From the NCBI RefSeq assembly GCF_016632335.1, contig NZ_JAEPBG010000011.1, positions 62,001 through 126,000 of the forward strand: a DNA stretch of 64,000 nucleotides. Direction: 5' to 3'. The stretch's first letter is position 1. Each line of letters opens with the position of its first letter. This document shows, one piece after another, positions 42,654 to 53,349 of the stretch. This stretch comes from Noviherbaspirillum pedocola (GTDB lineage Bacteria; Pseudomonadota; Gammaproteobacteria; Burkholderiales; Burkholderiaceae_D). A program made the position numbers and the translations under genes. The notes beneath the pieces were generated by a model that saw only the letters and a program-made list of their open reading frames with translations, was not told where the DNA came from and did no database searches.

Positions 42654-44582
42654 ATGTCTGAACGCTTTCCTACTGCAAGTTTTGGCACCGCAACTCTTGA
42701 GCACTTCCGCCATTTCCTAACCAGTGTTGCCGACTACGCAATTTACATGCTGTCCCCGGATGGCGTCGTTAGCAGCTGGAACGCTGGTGCTCAGCGTTTT
42801 ATGGGCTATGCACCTGAAGAAATCGTCGGGCAGCACTTTTCCCGTTTTTATACGGAAGAAGACCGCACGAATGGCAAACCTGCTAGGGCGCTCAGGATTG
42901 CCCTCGAGGAGGGCAAGTACGAGGAGGAAAACTGGCGAGTGCGGAAGGACGGCACTCCGTTTTGGGCCAGCGTCGTCATCGACCCTGTTCGGGATGCTCA
43001 CGGCAATCTCCTCGGCTTCGCGAAAATCACCCGGGACATCACCGAGCGGCGCCAGGCGCAGGAGGCTCTCCGCGCCAGTGAAGAACAGTTCCGCTTGCTG
43101 GTCCAGGGCGTTACCGACTACGCGATTTACATGCTGTCGCCGGCTGGCGAGGTGACGAATTGGAATGCCGGCGCCGCGCGTATCAAGGGATATGCGAAAG
43201 AGGAGGTCGTTGGTACCCACTTCCGGCGCTTCTATACCGAAGAGGACCAAGCTAACGGGCTACCCGAGAAGGCGCTGGAAAAGGCTGCCCAAGACGGGCG
43301 CATCGAGATGGAAGGCTGGCGAGTCCGCAAAGACGGCAGCAGGTTCTGGGCGAACGTAGTCATCGACGCCATCTACGGCGAATCAGGGACACTTGTTGGT
43401 TTTGCCAAGATTACCCGTGACATTACTGAGCGCAAGAAGGCGGCCGAGGAACTTGAACGGGCCAGAGAGGCGCTGTTCCAGTCCCAGAAACTGGAAGCCA
43501 TCGGCATGCTTACCGGTGGCATCGCGCACGATTTCAACAATCTGTTGGCCATCTTGGTAAGCGGCCTCGAACGCCTCTCAGCTCATCCTGGTAGTCCTCC
43601 AAACCCAAAGGTCTTGGATAGCATGCAGCGCGCTGCGGACAGGGCGACCGCCTTGACGCAACAATTGTTGGCGTTCGCGCGCCAGCAACCTATGAAACAC
43701 GAGCGGCACGACCTTAATCGCGTCATCGAAGGCTTTGAGCCGGTATTGCGCCGTGTCGGCGACAGCAGTATCGCTTTCAATCTACAGCTTGCCGCTGAGC
43801 TGAGTCCGGTGATGGTCGATGCAACGCAGTTTGAGGCGGCATTACTAAATCTGACGACAAACGCGCGGCATGCCATGCCGGCGGGCGGCGCTATGACATT
43901 GACTACTGAAAATGTCGAGCTGTTGGACCATCAAATCGAAGAGCTCCCAGCAGGGCGCTACGTCAAAATTGCGCTTCACGACACCGGCAGCGGAATGCAC
44001 CCAGAGGTCGTTGCGCGGGCACGGGACCCGTTTTTCACTACCAAGCCCGTTGGCCAGGGAACCGGTCTGGGGCTCAGCCAAGTTCATGGCTTTGTGCAGC
44101 AATCTAATGGCGGGATGACACTAACCAGTACGGTCGGGGCAGGCACCACCATTTCTTTGTACCTCCCTGCACTCGAGGGGCCAGAGGAAAGCGATGCCGT
44201 TTCCAACGTTACTGAGTCGGCTAGGGGGAAAGTTCTTGTTGTTGACGGCGACCAGGATACGCTCGGCGCCGCGGTGTCGCTGTTCGAGGGAGTGGGCTAC
44301 GAAGCGCTGGAGGCTAACGGCGGTGCCGAAGCGCTCGCGATTCTGAAGAGCGCGCCGAACATCTCCATTCTGCTTACCGATGTAGCCCCGCCAGGCATGA
44401 CCGGCGTCGAGTTGGCTCGGGAAGCCCGGCGGCTCCTTCCGGAGGTGCGCGTGCTTCTGGCTTACAGTGACCCTAAAGACGCCCCAACCCGCTCCGATAG
44501 CCAAGGGGGAGGCGACTTTCTTCTTGTTCGCAAGCCCTATCGGATAGCCGAAATAGTTAAGCAACTTCGCACGCTTGGATAA
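42654..44582 (+). CDS. Two-PAS hybrid histidine kinase with C-terminal receiver
   Basis: A 642-residue soluble protein. Two very similar PAS domains (about 15-135 and 140-260; both with VADYAIYMLSPDG or VTDYAIYMLSPAG and FAKITRDITER) come from an internal duplication. A HisKA segment follows (IGMLTGGIAHDFNNLLAILV, with the phosphorylated His), then the ATPase domain (NLTTNARHAMP, DTGSGM, GTGLGLSQVHGF) and a receiver at about 520-640 (VLVVDGDQDTLG, LLTDVAPPGMTG with Asp, VRKPYR with Lys). In the receiver the first acidic position reads GDQD instead of DD. AAGGA lies five bases before ATG 42654. The single-domain regulator at 44663 follows in the same direction and is a likely partner. Confidence 0.9.
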   Translation: MSERFPTASFGTATLEHFRHFLTSVADYAIYMLSPDGVVSSWNAGAQRFMGYAPEEIVGQHFSRFYTEEDRTNGKPARALRIALEEGKYEEENWRVRKDGTPFWASVVIDPVRDAHGNLLGFAKITRDITERRQAQEALRASEEQFRLLVQGVTDYAIYMLSPAGEVTNWNAGAARIKGYAKEEVVGTHFRRFYTEEDQANGLPEKALEKAAQDGRIEMEGWRVRKDGSRFWANVVIDAIYGESGTLVGFAKITRDITERKKAAEELERAREALFQSQKLEAIGMLTGGIAHDFNNLLAILVSGLERLSAHPGSPPNPKVLDSMQRAADRATALTQQLLAFARQQPMKHERHDLNRVIEGFEPVLRRVGDSSIAFNLQLAAELSPVMVDATQFEAALLNLTTNARHAMPAGGAMTLTTENVELLDHQIEELPAGRYVKIALHDTGSGMHPEVVARARDPFFTTKPVGQGTGLGLSQVHGFVQQSNGGMTLTSTVGAGTTISLYLPALEGPEESDAVSNVTESARGKVLVVDGDQDTLGAAVSLFEGVGYEALEANGGAEALAILKSAPNISILLTDVAPPGMTGVELAREARRLLPEVRVLLAYSDPKDAPTRSDSQGGGDFLLVRKPYRIAEIVKQLRTLG

Positions 44583-44662
44583 GTCTTACATGTACGGCTT
44601 CTCTTACCGTTTCATCGTTAGAAACGCCCCGTGCTCGTACCGGGTCGTCTAAAGGTGTTCAA

Positions 44663-45217
44663 ATGCTGTCTCAATTTTGCACGGCAATAAAGTTGCGAAG
44701 AGGTAACTCTGTTACAGTTAGGTTGTTACTCTCAGCCCCGCGCGAAATGCCCTCTCAAATATCGCCTCTACCTCTTCCCAATGCTGCTTCCGAGCGGACG
44801 CCGCCGGTGGAGGGCCGGTTAAGCGATGAGCAGGACTTCGCAGAAACCGACAAAGATGCAGAGTCCTTCAAACTCTTGCTCGTTGACGATAACGCCGACC
44901 TCTTAGAGATGACTTCAGAGTTATTGTGGGAATCCGGTTTCGAAGCTTTCATAGCTGCAAGCGGGAAAGAAGCGTTGCAAATGTTGGAGCAAAATCCGAA
45001 TATTGACGCAGTACTGACCGACGTCGTTATGCCAGATATGAACGGCCTTGAACTCGGCCATGAAGTCCGCAAACGGTATCCTTCCATTACCGTCATACTG
45101 GCTTCGGGCTACCCCAATCCGGCTACGGTGGGGCACGGCAACGTGCACGATTTCCCCTTTCTTAAGAAACCATACCGCATTGACCAAGTCATTCGCCTGT
45201 TGCTGAAGCCGAATTAG
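44663..45217 (+). CDS. Single-domain response regulator
   Basis: A 184-residue protein: a 65-residue disordered leader rich in Ser, Pro and Glu, then one receiver domain (LLLVDDNADLLEMTSELLWE, AVLTDVVMPDMNGLELGHEV with Asp, VILASGYPNP, FLKKPYRIDQVIRLL with Lys). The active site is complete and no output domain follows, so it works by phosphorylation-dependent binding or as a phosphate shuttle. AAGGTG lies seven bases before ATG 44663; a start at 44747 would drop the leader. It is 80 bases downstream of the hybrid kinase at 42654, with the same C-terminal KPYRI pattern as that kinase's receiver, suggesting a phosphorelay pair. Confidence 0.85.
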   Translation: MLSQFCTAIKLRRGNSVTVRLLLSAPREMPSQISPLPLPNAASERTPPVEGRLSDEQDFAETDKDAESFKLLLVDDNADLLEMTSELLWESGFEAFIAASGKEALQMLEQNPNIDAVLTDVVMPDMNGLELGHEVRKRYPSITVILASGYPNPATVGHGNVHDFPFLKKPYRIDQVIRLLLKPN

Positions 45218-45251
45218 GCTCGCAGCTCTAATCAAAATAGAGTCTCCTTAA

Positions 45252-47477
45252 CTAACTCATCCTGTTTTCCAGAAGGGCCTCAAACTCAATTGGCGGCACC
45301 GCTTTTGAGAAAATGAATCCTTGCCCATAATCACATCCGGCTAGGCGCAATATATCTAACTGATTCTGCTCCTCAATACCTTCAGCAATGACCCTGATTC
45401 CCAGCCGATGCGCCATGGCAATAATAGACTCTGCGATTGCACGACTGCTTTCATTCACACTAATGTCACGAATGAAGCTTTGGTCGATTTTCAGGCAGTC
45501 AATATGAAATCTTTTTAGATATGCGAGGGATGAATATCCAGTGCCGAAGTCGTCAAGAGCAACACGAATCCCGGTATCCTTGTATTTATCCAGTGTTGTG
45601 GCAACCTGTGTAGAGGCGTTAAGCAGAACGCCTTCGGTAATCTCAACTGTCACGCATCCTGCCGGGAGACCTCTCTCAGCAAGGTAGGCTGGCCAGTCAA
45701 TAGATGCCCCTCGTGTAAACTGTATTGGTGATTTATTTATGCTTATTTCGAATGTATTTTTGCTCTTTGCACTCCATTGCATGGCCCAAGAAACGGCTTC
45801 GCTGAATACAAAATCACCGATTTCGTGAATTAATCCTGATTCTTCGGCAATTGGGATGAACCTTGCCGGCGAAATGTCACCTAATGCGTCATGGTTCCAC
45901 CGCAATAGCGCTTCCGCTTTTGAAATCTCGCCACTGCTCAAGTCTACAATTGGCTGGAAATAGACTTTCAACCTCTTTGAAGTCAATGCGCTGCGCAAGT
46001 CTTGAGCGAGACGGACACGGTTTTGCGCCTCGCTGTGCATTGATTTAGTAAAAAAGCGGAAGTGATTGCGCCCACCCGCCTTGGCGGCATACATTGCCTG
46101 GTCAGCATTACGTATCAAGTCAGCCGTGTTGTCCGCGTCTGCGGGATAGAGTGTGATTCCAACACTGGCTGAAATGTGCGCTATTCCCTCATTCAAAACA
46201 AAGGGCATTGCTAATTTTTGGGTAATCTTTTGAGCCATGAGTTCGATATGCGGCTCATGCAGTTCGGTCAGGATAATGGTGAATTCGTCGCCGCCGAGAC
46301 GGGCAACCGTATCTGATTCCCTGATGCAACTACTCAAGCGCGATGCGACATGGTTTAACAACTGGTCGCCCACATCGTGGCCATGAAGGTCATTGACTTC
46401 CTTGAAGTGGTCGAGGTCGATGAATAGCAGGGCAATCTCGTCTCCGGTGCGGTGCGCCTTGCGAATCTCTTGCTCGAGTCGGTCGCGGAACAATCTGCGG
46501 TTGGGAAGTCCCGTCAGAATATCGAAATTCGCGTGCTGCCAAATCATTTCCTCTGACTTCTTCTTGTCGCTAATGTCGGTCATGGTGCCGCTCATGCGTG
46601 CCGGCCGCCCGCGCTCGTCTCGTGCGACAACAACGCCTCGAGAAATTACCCATTTGTAGGTACCGTCTTTGCACTGCAGGCGATACTCGATATTCAATGG
46701 CGCCTGCTCCTTCATTGTCGCCTGAATGTCCTCCAACGCGGCTTGTCGGTCGTCTGGATGAATTCGCCGCACCCATTCTTGGTACCGGTTTGGAATGTCG
46801 CCTTCTCCATATCCTAAGATTTCCTTCCAACGCTTCGAGTACACGACTTCGTTGTCATGGAACGTCCAATCCCAAATGCCGGCGCGGGCTCCTTCCAGGG
46901 CAAAGTTCAAGCGTTGATTACTCTCGTTCAGCGCTTCAATGGCATCCCTTTGCTTCGTTACATCGTGACCCTGAATAAAAATCCTTGTCGTATTCCCTTC
47001 ATCGTCAATAAGCGGTTGGAATAAGAGGTCGACATAGATAGTTGTAGTAGGGCCGTCAAATGTTCGCTGTAACGTCACAGGCAAGAGTGCGCCTGAGAAC
47101 GGTCTTCCAGTACAGAAAACATTCTTAAGTATCTCGAGGTAACCTTGACCGCCAAGCTCTGGTAGAGCTTCTTGAATCGGCCTGCCAATCAGCTCTCTGT
47201 GGCCAACAAGCTGGTAGTAGGCTTCGTTGACTACTTCATATACGAGGGAAGGACCGCGGAGGACGGCAATGAAGCCGGGCGCTTGGGCAAACATACGATG
47301 CAACTGCTGCACCTCTGCCATAAGCGCCTTGATGAGATTGGCAGTTTCTTCGCGGCCGCCAGTTTCGTTTCGTGGTCCATTTCCATCATCTTCGGCATAG
47401 TCCATGGGAGTAACCGTGTATTTGAGGAAGGTTTCTGGTTGCCAATCGGTAACCGTCGGCTTTACAGCAACCGCCAT
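45252..47477 (-). CDS. PAS-GGDEF-EAL cyclic di-GMP enzyme
   Basis: A 741-residue soluble protein. PAS-type regions at about 60-175 (MFAQAPGFIAVLRGPSLVYE, FIQGHDVTKQRD) and 185-305 (LEGARAGIWDWTFHDNEVVY, TDISDKK), a GGDEF domain at about 310-470 (TGLPNRRLFRDRL, RLGGDEF) and an EAL domain at about 485-735 (KAEALLRW, SINKSPIQF, VEITEGVLL, DDFGTGYSSLAYLKRF, LKIDQSFI, VIAEGIE). The catalytic motifs of both domains are intact, so it can probably make and break cyclic di-GMP. It is closely related to the broken gene at 55491. GAGAGA lies five bases before ATG 47477. Convergent with the response regulator gene at 44663. Confidence 0.92.
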   Translation of the reverse strand: MAVAVKPTVTDWQPETFLKYTVTPMDYAEDDGNGPRNETGGREETANLIKALMAEVQQLHRMFAQAPGFIAVLRGPSLVYEVVNEAYYQLVGHRELIGRPIQEALPELGGQGYLEILKNVFCTGRPFSGALLPVTLQRTFDGPTTTIYVDLLFQPLIDDEGNTTRIFIQGHDVTKQRDAIEALNESNQRLNFALEGARAGIWDWTFHDNEVVYSKRWKEILGYGEGDIPNRYQEWVRRIHPDDRQAALEDIQATMKEQAPLNIEYRLQCKDGTYKWVISRGVVVARDERGRPARMSGTMTDISDKKKSEEMIWQHANFDILTGLPNRRLFRDRLEQEIRKAHRTGDEIALLFIDLDHFKEVNDLHGHDVGDQLLNHVASRLSSCIRESDTVARLGGDEFTIILTELHEPHIELMAQKITQKLAMPFVLNEGIAHISASVGITLYPADADNTADLIRNADQAMYAAKAGGRNHFRFFTKSMHSEAQNRVRLAQDLRSALTSKRLKVYFQPIVDLSSGEISKAEALLRWNHDALGDISPARFIPIAEESGLIHEIGDFVFSEAVSWAMQWSAKSKNTFEISINKSPIQFTRGASIDWPAYLAERGLPAGCVTVEITEGVLLNASTQVATTLDKYKDTGIRVALDDFGTGYSSLAYLKRFHIDCLKIDQSFIRDISVNESSRAIAESIIAMAHRLGIRVIAEGIEEQNQLDILRLAGCDYGQGFIFSKAVPPIEFEALLENRMS

Positions 47478-47838
47478 GGTTCTCTCGGATATTTCTAAGG
47501 CCGGTTAGTATTAACTTACTCTACGGCTTGAGTTGTTGACAAGAACGTACCTTATTCCCGAATTCGTGCCATAACCGCTACGGTTTCGGGTTCCTGGACT
47601 TTGCAGTTCTGAAGGCGCCCACGAGAACTAAAAAGCAGTCGAGTCTCCTACCAATGTCGCAGTGACGCTTCAGGGGAGGCCTCCGGTTCTGGTTCGGCTC
47701 GCGACCATGGTCGAGTTGTAGCGAAGAGCTGTAGAATGCCGAGCTAACCGCACGGGTAGGGGATTGTTTTATCCACCGTATGTGGTTGCGGCGCTCTGAC
47801 GGAGGTTGCAAGAAGGCTAGCTGGGGAGAGGACGAGTA
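47478..47838. other. Divergent intergenic region
   Basis: Between the GGDEF-EAL gene and the single-domain regulator. No signal beyond the ribosome site of the latter was recognised. Confidence 0.4.
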
Positions 47839-48237
47839 ATGCACCATCAGACACCGAAAGCCCTACGTATCCTTCTCGTTGATGACAACGTAGACGCAGC
47901 AGAAATGCTGAAGCTCTTGCTAGAGTTTTCTGGCCATGACGTTACTGTTGTCCATGACCCCAATGTCGCCTTAAAACATGCCATTGTAGAGCCGCCTCAC
48001 GTCGCGATTCTTGATATCGGACTGCCCATTATGGACGGTCATGAACTTGCAAGGCGGCTGAAAGCAGATACGAAAACCGCCAAAATCCACCTTATTGCAG
48101 TCAGCGGATACGCGCAGCGGGAAGACCTAAACAAATCCAAGGCGGCAGGATTTGACCACCATTTCGTCAAGCCGGTGAACATCGAGATTCTGACAGGTTT
48201 GCTGAACGAAATTGAAGCCGGTTCCCGGATATCGTGA
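47839..48237 (+). CDS. Single-domain response regulator (CheY-like)
   Basis: A 132-residue protein that is one receiver domain: ILLVDDNVDAAEMLKLLLEF, VAILDIGLPIMDGHELARRL (phosphoacceptor Asp), LIAVSGYAQREDLNKSKAAG, HHFVKPVNIEILTGLL (Lys). The active site is complete. The sequence is close to the C-terminal receiver of the hybrid kinase at 38225 (VDDNKDAAEMLSLLLEAAGY, LDIGLPDMDG, HLVKPV), so it may share that phosphorelay or have arisen from it. GGGAGAGG lies nine bases before ATG 47839. It precedes the chemotaxis receptor gene by 430 bases. Confidence 0.88.
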   Translation: MHHQTPKALRILLVDDNVDAAEMLKLLLEFSGHDVTVVHDPNVALKHAIVEPPHVAILDIGLPIMDGHELARRLKADTKTAKIHLIAVSGYAQREDLNKSKAAGFDHHFVKPVNIEILTGLLNEIEAGSRIS

Positions 48238-48526
48238 CCTTCTCCCTATGAGGGAGCCAACCTGCTTCTAGCAAAGTTTGTCAAACAACCCTAGCGTAGC
48301 GGGAGCGGCAAACACTGCGCTATGTACGTCAGTGAATTCCGCAGGTACAGGATATTTCAGTGACTGTGCGACCGCGCATCGTTATAGTCGTGACCTAACA
48401 GCACATCTTCTAACGACCGCCCCTTCCCGCGCACTAGGGAGTCACCATTCGGACAACGTTTCTCGACGTTGTGTTTTTGCTTGCCCCGTAAGTGGATTGC
48501 CGCACTTAACTAAGTTTCATGTTAGT
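48238..48526. other. Intergenic, nothing recognised
   Basis: Short unsupported frames only; the chemotaxis receptor promoter is probably here or in the hairpin region after it. Confidence 0.4.
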
Positions 48527-48585
48527 ATTTCCTATAGGAAATGAAGATGGATATCTTCATGCAAAATAACGGCTATTTGCATGAA
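48527..48585. repeat. Three adjoining palindromes upstream of the chemotaxis receptor gene
   Basis: A perfect 16-bp palindrome ATTTCCTATAGGAAAT (48527-48542), an ATGAAGAT/ATCTTCAT hairpin (48541-48560), and a TTCATGCAAA/TTTGCATGAA hairpin (48556-48585), partly overlapping so that alternative pairings compete. They end about 80 bases before the start codon, possibly as operators or leader RNA structures. Confidence 0.7.
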
Positions 48586-48665
48586 TTTCGCCCATTATCG
48601 GTGCGTACCGTGCGCGAATTTGGTGCGATTCTTTAGTGTGCTCACAATTTTCAGTAATACATAAT

Positions 48666-50396
48666 ATGAAACTTCGATACAAACTTCCGATTGCGTTCGT
48701 TGTTATTTCCTTTGTTGTTGCGGCTGCTGGCTCCGTTGGGCTTTATAAATTGCATGACGCCGCAAATGACTATGCAGAAGTCATCCGCGTTGACTACGGC
48801 AATGAGCAGCAAATCAGTTCAATGCTGTTCGAATTTAAAACGCAGGTACAGGAGTGGAAAGACACTCTGCTGCGCGGTAAGGACCCGCAGCAATTGGAAA
48901 AGTACTGGGGAGCTTTCCAAACGCATGAGAAAGCCGTCGACGACGCTGCACGCAAACTGCAGTCCTCGTTGCTCCAAGGAGAAGTGCGTACGCTGGTGAC
49001 TGAATTCGCCGATGCCCATCGCAAAATGGGTGAGGACTACCGCAAGGGATTTGAACAGTTCAAGGCAGCCAATTTTGACCACGCTGTTGGTGACGCCGCA
49101 GTAAAGGGAAAAGACCGTGCGCCTGCTGAGCTTCTCAACAAAGCCCGTGCAAAGATTGTCGAGGCGACCCAGGCGCGCGTCGCCCATGCCAAGGAGGCCA
49201 GTGATGCCGCCAGCCTGCTCAGTATCGTCCTGATGCTTGCGGGCCTATTCGCGGCGGCCATTAGCGGCGTCGTGCTGTCCCGGGCTATCACCCGACCGCT
49301 GAACAAGGCAGTCGAGATTGCCGACAAGGTCGCCAACGGTGACCTCACGAGCGATATCGTACCTGCCGGCGATGAAGAAATTCGGCACTTACTGGCCTCG
49401 TTGAAGCAGATGAACGGTAACCTTGTCGAGATAGTTGGACGTATCCGCGGCGGTACAGAAACCATCGCCACCGGTTCCCGCGAGATTGCCATGGGCAATC
49501 AGGACCTGTCATCGCGTACGGAATCTCAAGCCTCCTCACTTGAAGAGACGGCGTCGTCGATGGAAGAACTTACCGCGACGGTCAAGCAGAACGTCGATAG
49601 CGCAGCGCAAGCTAACCACTTGGCAACCGCGGCCTCTGAGGTCGCCGTGAAGGGCGGCGCGGCTGTCGCCCAAGTGGTCGACACCATGAACGCTATTGAA
49701 GCCGACGCCAAGAGGATTGCGGATATCACTAGCGTCATCGACGGCATCGCATTCCAGACGAACATACTTGCATTGAACGCGGCTGTAGAAGCCGCGCGCG
49801 CCGGCGAGCAAGGACGTGGGTTCGCAGTCGTGGCCTCAGAGGTTCGAAGCCTGGCTCAGCGTTCTGCAGCGGCCGCGAAAGAAATCAAAACGGTAATTGG
49901 CGGTTCCGTCGAGAGGGTAGGCCAAGGCAGCAAACTTGTTGGCGAGGCTGGGGCGACCATCAATGAGGTCGTCGAAAGCGTGCATAGGGTGAACGACATC
50001 ATGTCCGAGATACTCGCTGCCAGCCGCGAGCAGAGCGGCGGAATCGAGCAAATCAACCAGGCAGTCGCACAGATGGATGAGGTGACACAGCAGAACGCGG
50101 CACTCGTGGAAGAAGCCGCAGCCGCCGCCGAGTCCATGCATGAGCAGGCGGCGTCTCTTGCTCAAACCGTCGCAGTATTCCAAGTGAAATCTCGCACTAC
50201 TGAGGTTGCGCAGGTTCGGTCAACGCAGCCCTATCAGCCGAAAGGCAACGCGTCATTTTCCACTAGCGTAAACGGGAATGGTACTTCAGATACACTTGCT
50301 TCTACGTCGCAAAAAGCGACGACAAGCTTAAGCAGAACACCTATTCCAACTGTCAGGCCGACTCTGACTGACGCCGGTGAATGGGAAGAATTCTAG
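48666..50396 (+). CDS. Methyl-accepting chemotaxis protein
   Basis: A 576-residue receptor. A first membrane helix (8-28: [20 protein letters not shown]), a periplasmic helical sensor (about 30-190, four-helix-bundle type), a second membrane helix (191-213: [20 protein letters not shown]), HAMP, and the cytoplasmic coiled-coil with the tip [20 protein letters not shown]. The end GEWEEF fits the xWxxF pentapeptide that tethers CheR and CheB methylation enzymes, after a Ser/Thr-rich linker. The ligand is unknown. ATG 48666 is chosen from the membrane helix; the frame opens earlier at 48636. It follows a CheY-like gene, but no other chemotaxis gene is in the window. Confidence 0.93.
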   Translation: MKLRYKLPIAFVVISFVVAAAGSVGLYKLHDAANDYAEVIRVDYGNEQQISSMLFEFKTQVQEWKDTLLRGKDPQQLEKYWGAFQTHEKAVDDAARKLQSSLLQGEVRTLVTEFADAHRKMGEDYRKGFEQFKAANFDHAVGDAAVKGKDRAPAELLNKARAKIVEATQARVAHAKEASDAASLLSIVLMLAGLFAAAISGVVLSRAITRPLNKAVEIADKVANGDLTSDIVPAGDEEIRHLLASLKQMNGNLVEIVGRIRGGTETIATGSREIAMGNQDLSSRTESQASSLEETASSMEELTATVKQNVDSAAQANHLATAASEVAVKGGAAVAQVVDTMNAIEADAKRIADITSVIDGIAFQTNILALNAAVEAARAGEQGRGFAVVASEVRSLAQRSAAAAKEIKTVIGGSVERVGQGSKLVGEAGATINEVVESVHRVNDIMSEILAASREQSGGIEQINQAVAQMDEVTQQNAALVEEAAAAAESMHEQAASLAQTVAVFQVKSRTTEVAQVRSTQPYQPKGNASFSTSVNGNGTSDTLASTSQKATTSLSRTPIPTVRPTLTDAGEWEEF

Positions 50397-50913
50397 GCCG
50401 GCTGTAACTCTGTCCAATTCCGCCGGGAGGCGATGTGGTCTAGGGGAAAATAATAATCGTATTGGAACAAGGTTACGCCACTGGAGCTGTTGCTGCGTGG
50501 TTAAAGGCAGCTGTACTGGACGCCAAGGTATTCGATGGTCCGAATGCATCCCCCTCCTACTCATGCGCGGGGAAGGCGGCGGCCGGAGCTAACCCGGCCC
50601 TTGGCAGGATGAGCGTACATGGCTGATAAAGCCCGCCATTTTCAGCGCTAAAGCGCGCGCACCGCTTTTCACATCGTATTCAATCCTACGGTGCGCCGTT
50701 CATGATGCTGCAATCAGACGCAGGAGTCCCAATCTGTAGGTCAGTAGGTACGGTGACCGGCGCTGATGCGGTCTTCTACACGAGGCTGAGCGACATGTGT
50801 GCAATCACGTAAATACGTCTCCCGTCCCATGCTGCTTCCAATTGCTTGATGCGCTTCATAGCGTCGTCCACAAGGGCTTCCGACACTAGAGCGTTTATCG
50901 TTCAACTCATGTT
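50397..50913. other. Intergenic, possible element debris
   Basis: A stretch near 50570-50620 (AAGANPALGR in one frame) resembles one near 3930 and may be from the same lost element. Nothing else was recognised. Confidence 0.4.
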
Positions 50914-53349
50914 TTAACTGAGTTCACTGCGTGCAAAGTCGAGAAATTCTTGCGGCGGCAAAGCCTCGGAATAGAAGTAACCTTGCCCATAATCGCAACC
51001 GGCTTGAATAAGATAGTCTAATTGGTGTTGCGTTTCGATACCTTCAGCGATGACCTTTTTGTTCAGTTTATGCGCCATTGCGATAATCGTTTCTGTGATT
51101 GCACGACTGCCTTGGTTGGAAGCAAGATTTTGTACAAACGATTTGTCAATTTTTATGTAATCAATGTCGAATTTATGAAGATAAGACATTGAAGAGTAGC
51201 CAGTCCCGAAATCATCCAGAGCCAATTGAATTTTCGCTTTTTTTAGTTCGTCGAAGCGCTCCTGCACTTTAGGCGAAGCGTTCAACAGGACGCCTTCGGT
51301 GATTTCAACGACAATTCGCTCCCCCGAAAGTCCGTGTTCGGCAAGATGACGTACAAGGTCGCACTCCTCGTCGTCTGCCATGGACTGTATAGGCGACATA
51401 TTCACTCCGACTTGAAATTCCGAGTCGAACAAAGATATGGCTTGTTAACAAAATGCGATAGCCTGCCTGCACATCCAGCCTCCAATAGGTATGATAATTC
51501 CTAATTCTTCTGCAAGCGGGATAAATGTGGCAGGGGGGATTCTGCCTAGTGTTGGATGGCTCCATCTCAACAGAGCTTCGGCTTTAACGACTCGTTTTGT
51601 TCTTAAATCTAAAATTGGTTGGTAGTACACTTCAAACTGGTGAAGTGATAATGCGACACGAATGTCGTTTATTATTTTTAATCGTTCGCGTGCTCCCTCA
51701 TCCAGTTCCGGAGTAAAGTAGGAAAACCGATTCTTTCCGTTTTTGGCAACGTGCATAGCCTGTTCCGCCTTGCGGACAAGCTCATCCATTTCGGTGGCAT
51801 CTAGCGGATATAGACTTATCCCGATACTGGCCGATACATAACTTTTAGTCCTTCCTAGGCTGAATGGCAGCGATAAACTACGCAAGATGCTTTGGCACAG
51901 CAATTCGATTTCTTCCATACGAGAAAAACTGGAGAGAATCACGACGAACTCGTCCGGTCCAACGCGAGCGACCGTGTTCAAATTATTGACGCAGCCTTGA
52001 AGCCGTTTGGCTGCCTCCATTAGCAAAATATCACCTGAATCATGCCCATACAAATCATTAACCGCTTTAAAGCCATCCAAGTCGACAAACAAAAGTGCCA
52101 GTCTCTTATCAACATGACGACTCTTCTGTATCTCATATTCAAGATACTGTCTGAAAAGGCGACGGTTAGGAAGCGATGTGAGAATATCCAGATGAGCATG
52201 TTTCCAATTTAGCTCGTCGGATTCTTTTCGAACGGTAATATCGACCAGTGTGCCAGCCATGACGAGCGGCTGTCCGCTTTTGTCTTCCTCAACAATTACC
52301 CCACGCACCCGCACCCATTTCCACGTGCCATCGTCAGCTTTAATCCTAAATTCACAGGTAGAAAGAGGGATTTTCTTTTTCAAGCATTCTTGAAAGCTTA
52401 GTTGGACGTTAGGCACGTCATCTTTATGGATAATGCTGTACCACTCTTCCGCAGAAGTGATATGTTCACTTTCTTGTCGCCCGATTATTTTGCTAAATCC
52501 ACCTGAGAAGATAAAGGTCTTACTTGGAACGTCCAGTTCCCATATTCCTTCGCCAGTCCCATCAATTATAAGAGACAGCCTGTTACTCAAATGCTGCACC
52601 TGATGCTGGGTCTTCTTAATTGCGGTGATGTCTCGCATCACGATTTGGGTCGCTGGCTGGCCGTCCCAGAAAAGAAAACCAAAGACTGCCTGCACGTCGA
52701 TGAAAGTGGCGTGTCCTCGCTTTAATCTTATGTCATGAAGACCTGATGCCGGATTTTCTTCGTTTATGGATTTGAATCCACAAACAACAGTTCCGTACGA
52801 ATCATTGCTTATAAATTCCAAAATAGAGTGATTAGGCCATTGAAGCGGGTCCTTGATTCCTAGTAGGTGTACTGCGCTAGGATTGGCGTACACAATACAA
52901 TGGTTAACTTCCACTACAACAGCGTCAGGGTTGTACTCAGTTAATAGACGGAATCTCTCTGCCGCCTGTTTTTTGTCAGTAATGTCAAACATAACCCCTA
53001 TAACTTCCCTAGGGTTACCAGTTTCATCTTTAATACTTTTGCCACGTATGGCTATCCAGCGTAACTTCCCGTCAGGGCGCCATACGCGAAACTCCAAGTC
53101 GAACGGTTCACCGCTTTGGATTAGTGGCTCAAGCGGTTCACGGAATTTTTCCAAATCGTCTTTGTGCGTGTACGTAAAGAGATACTCGAAAGGGATAATT
53201 GTTTCCGTCTCGCCATGACCAAGAATTTGTGAGGTAACTGCGCTTTGGTAGATTAGGCCAGTAGAGAGGTCTCTCCTCCATGTACCTATTTTCCCGGCCT
53301 CAATAGCGAGCGCAAAGTTAATCTCATTAGTGGCGGCATGGTTATCCAT
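50914..53349 (-). pseudogene. PAS-GGDEF-EAL protein split by a nonsense codon
   Basis: Without the stop this would be about 810 residues: PAS domains at about 10-130, 135-255 and 260-380, a GGDEF domain (about 390-545) and an EAL domain (from 560). The GGDEF motif reads VGPDEF, so diguanylate cyclase activity is probably lost already. An in-frame TAA at 51445 (CAA in related genes by inference) interrupts the EAL domain after GGWMCRQAIAFC; the same frame resumes QAISLFDSEFQVGVNMSPIQ and holds VEITEGVLLN, DDFGTGYSSMSYLHKF and VIAEGIE to the normal end at 50914. The first 634 residues could be made as a truncated sensor; the downstream part has a TTG start at 51432 but no convincing ribosome site. 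Confidence 0.82.
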
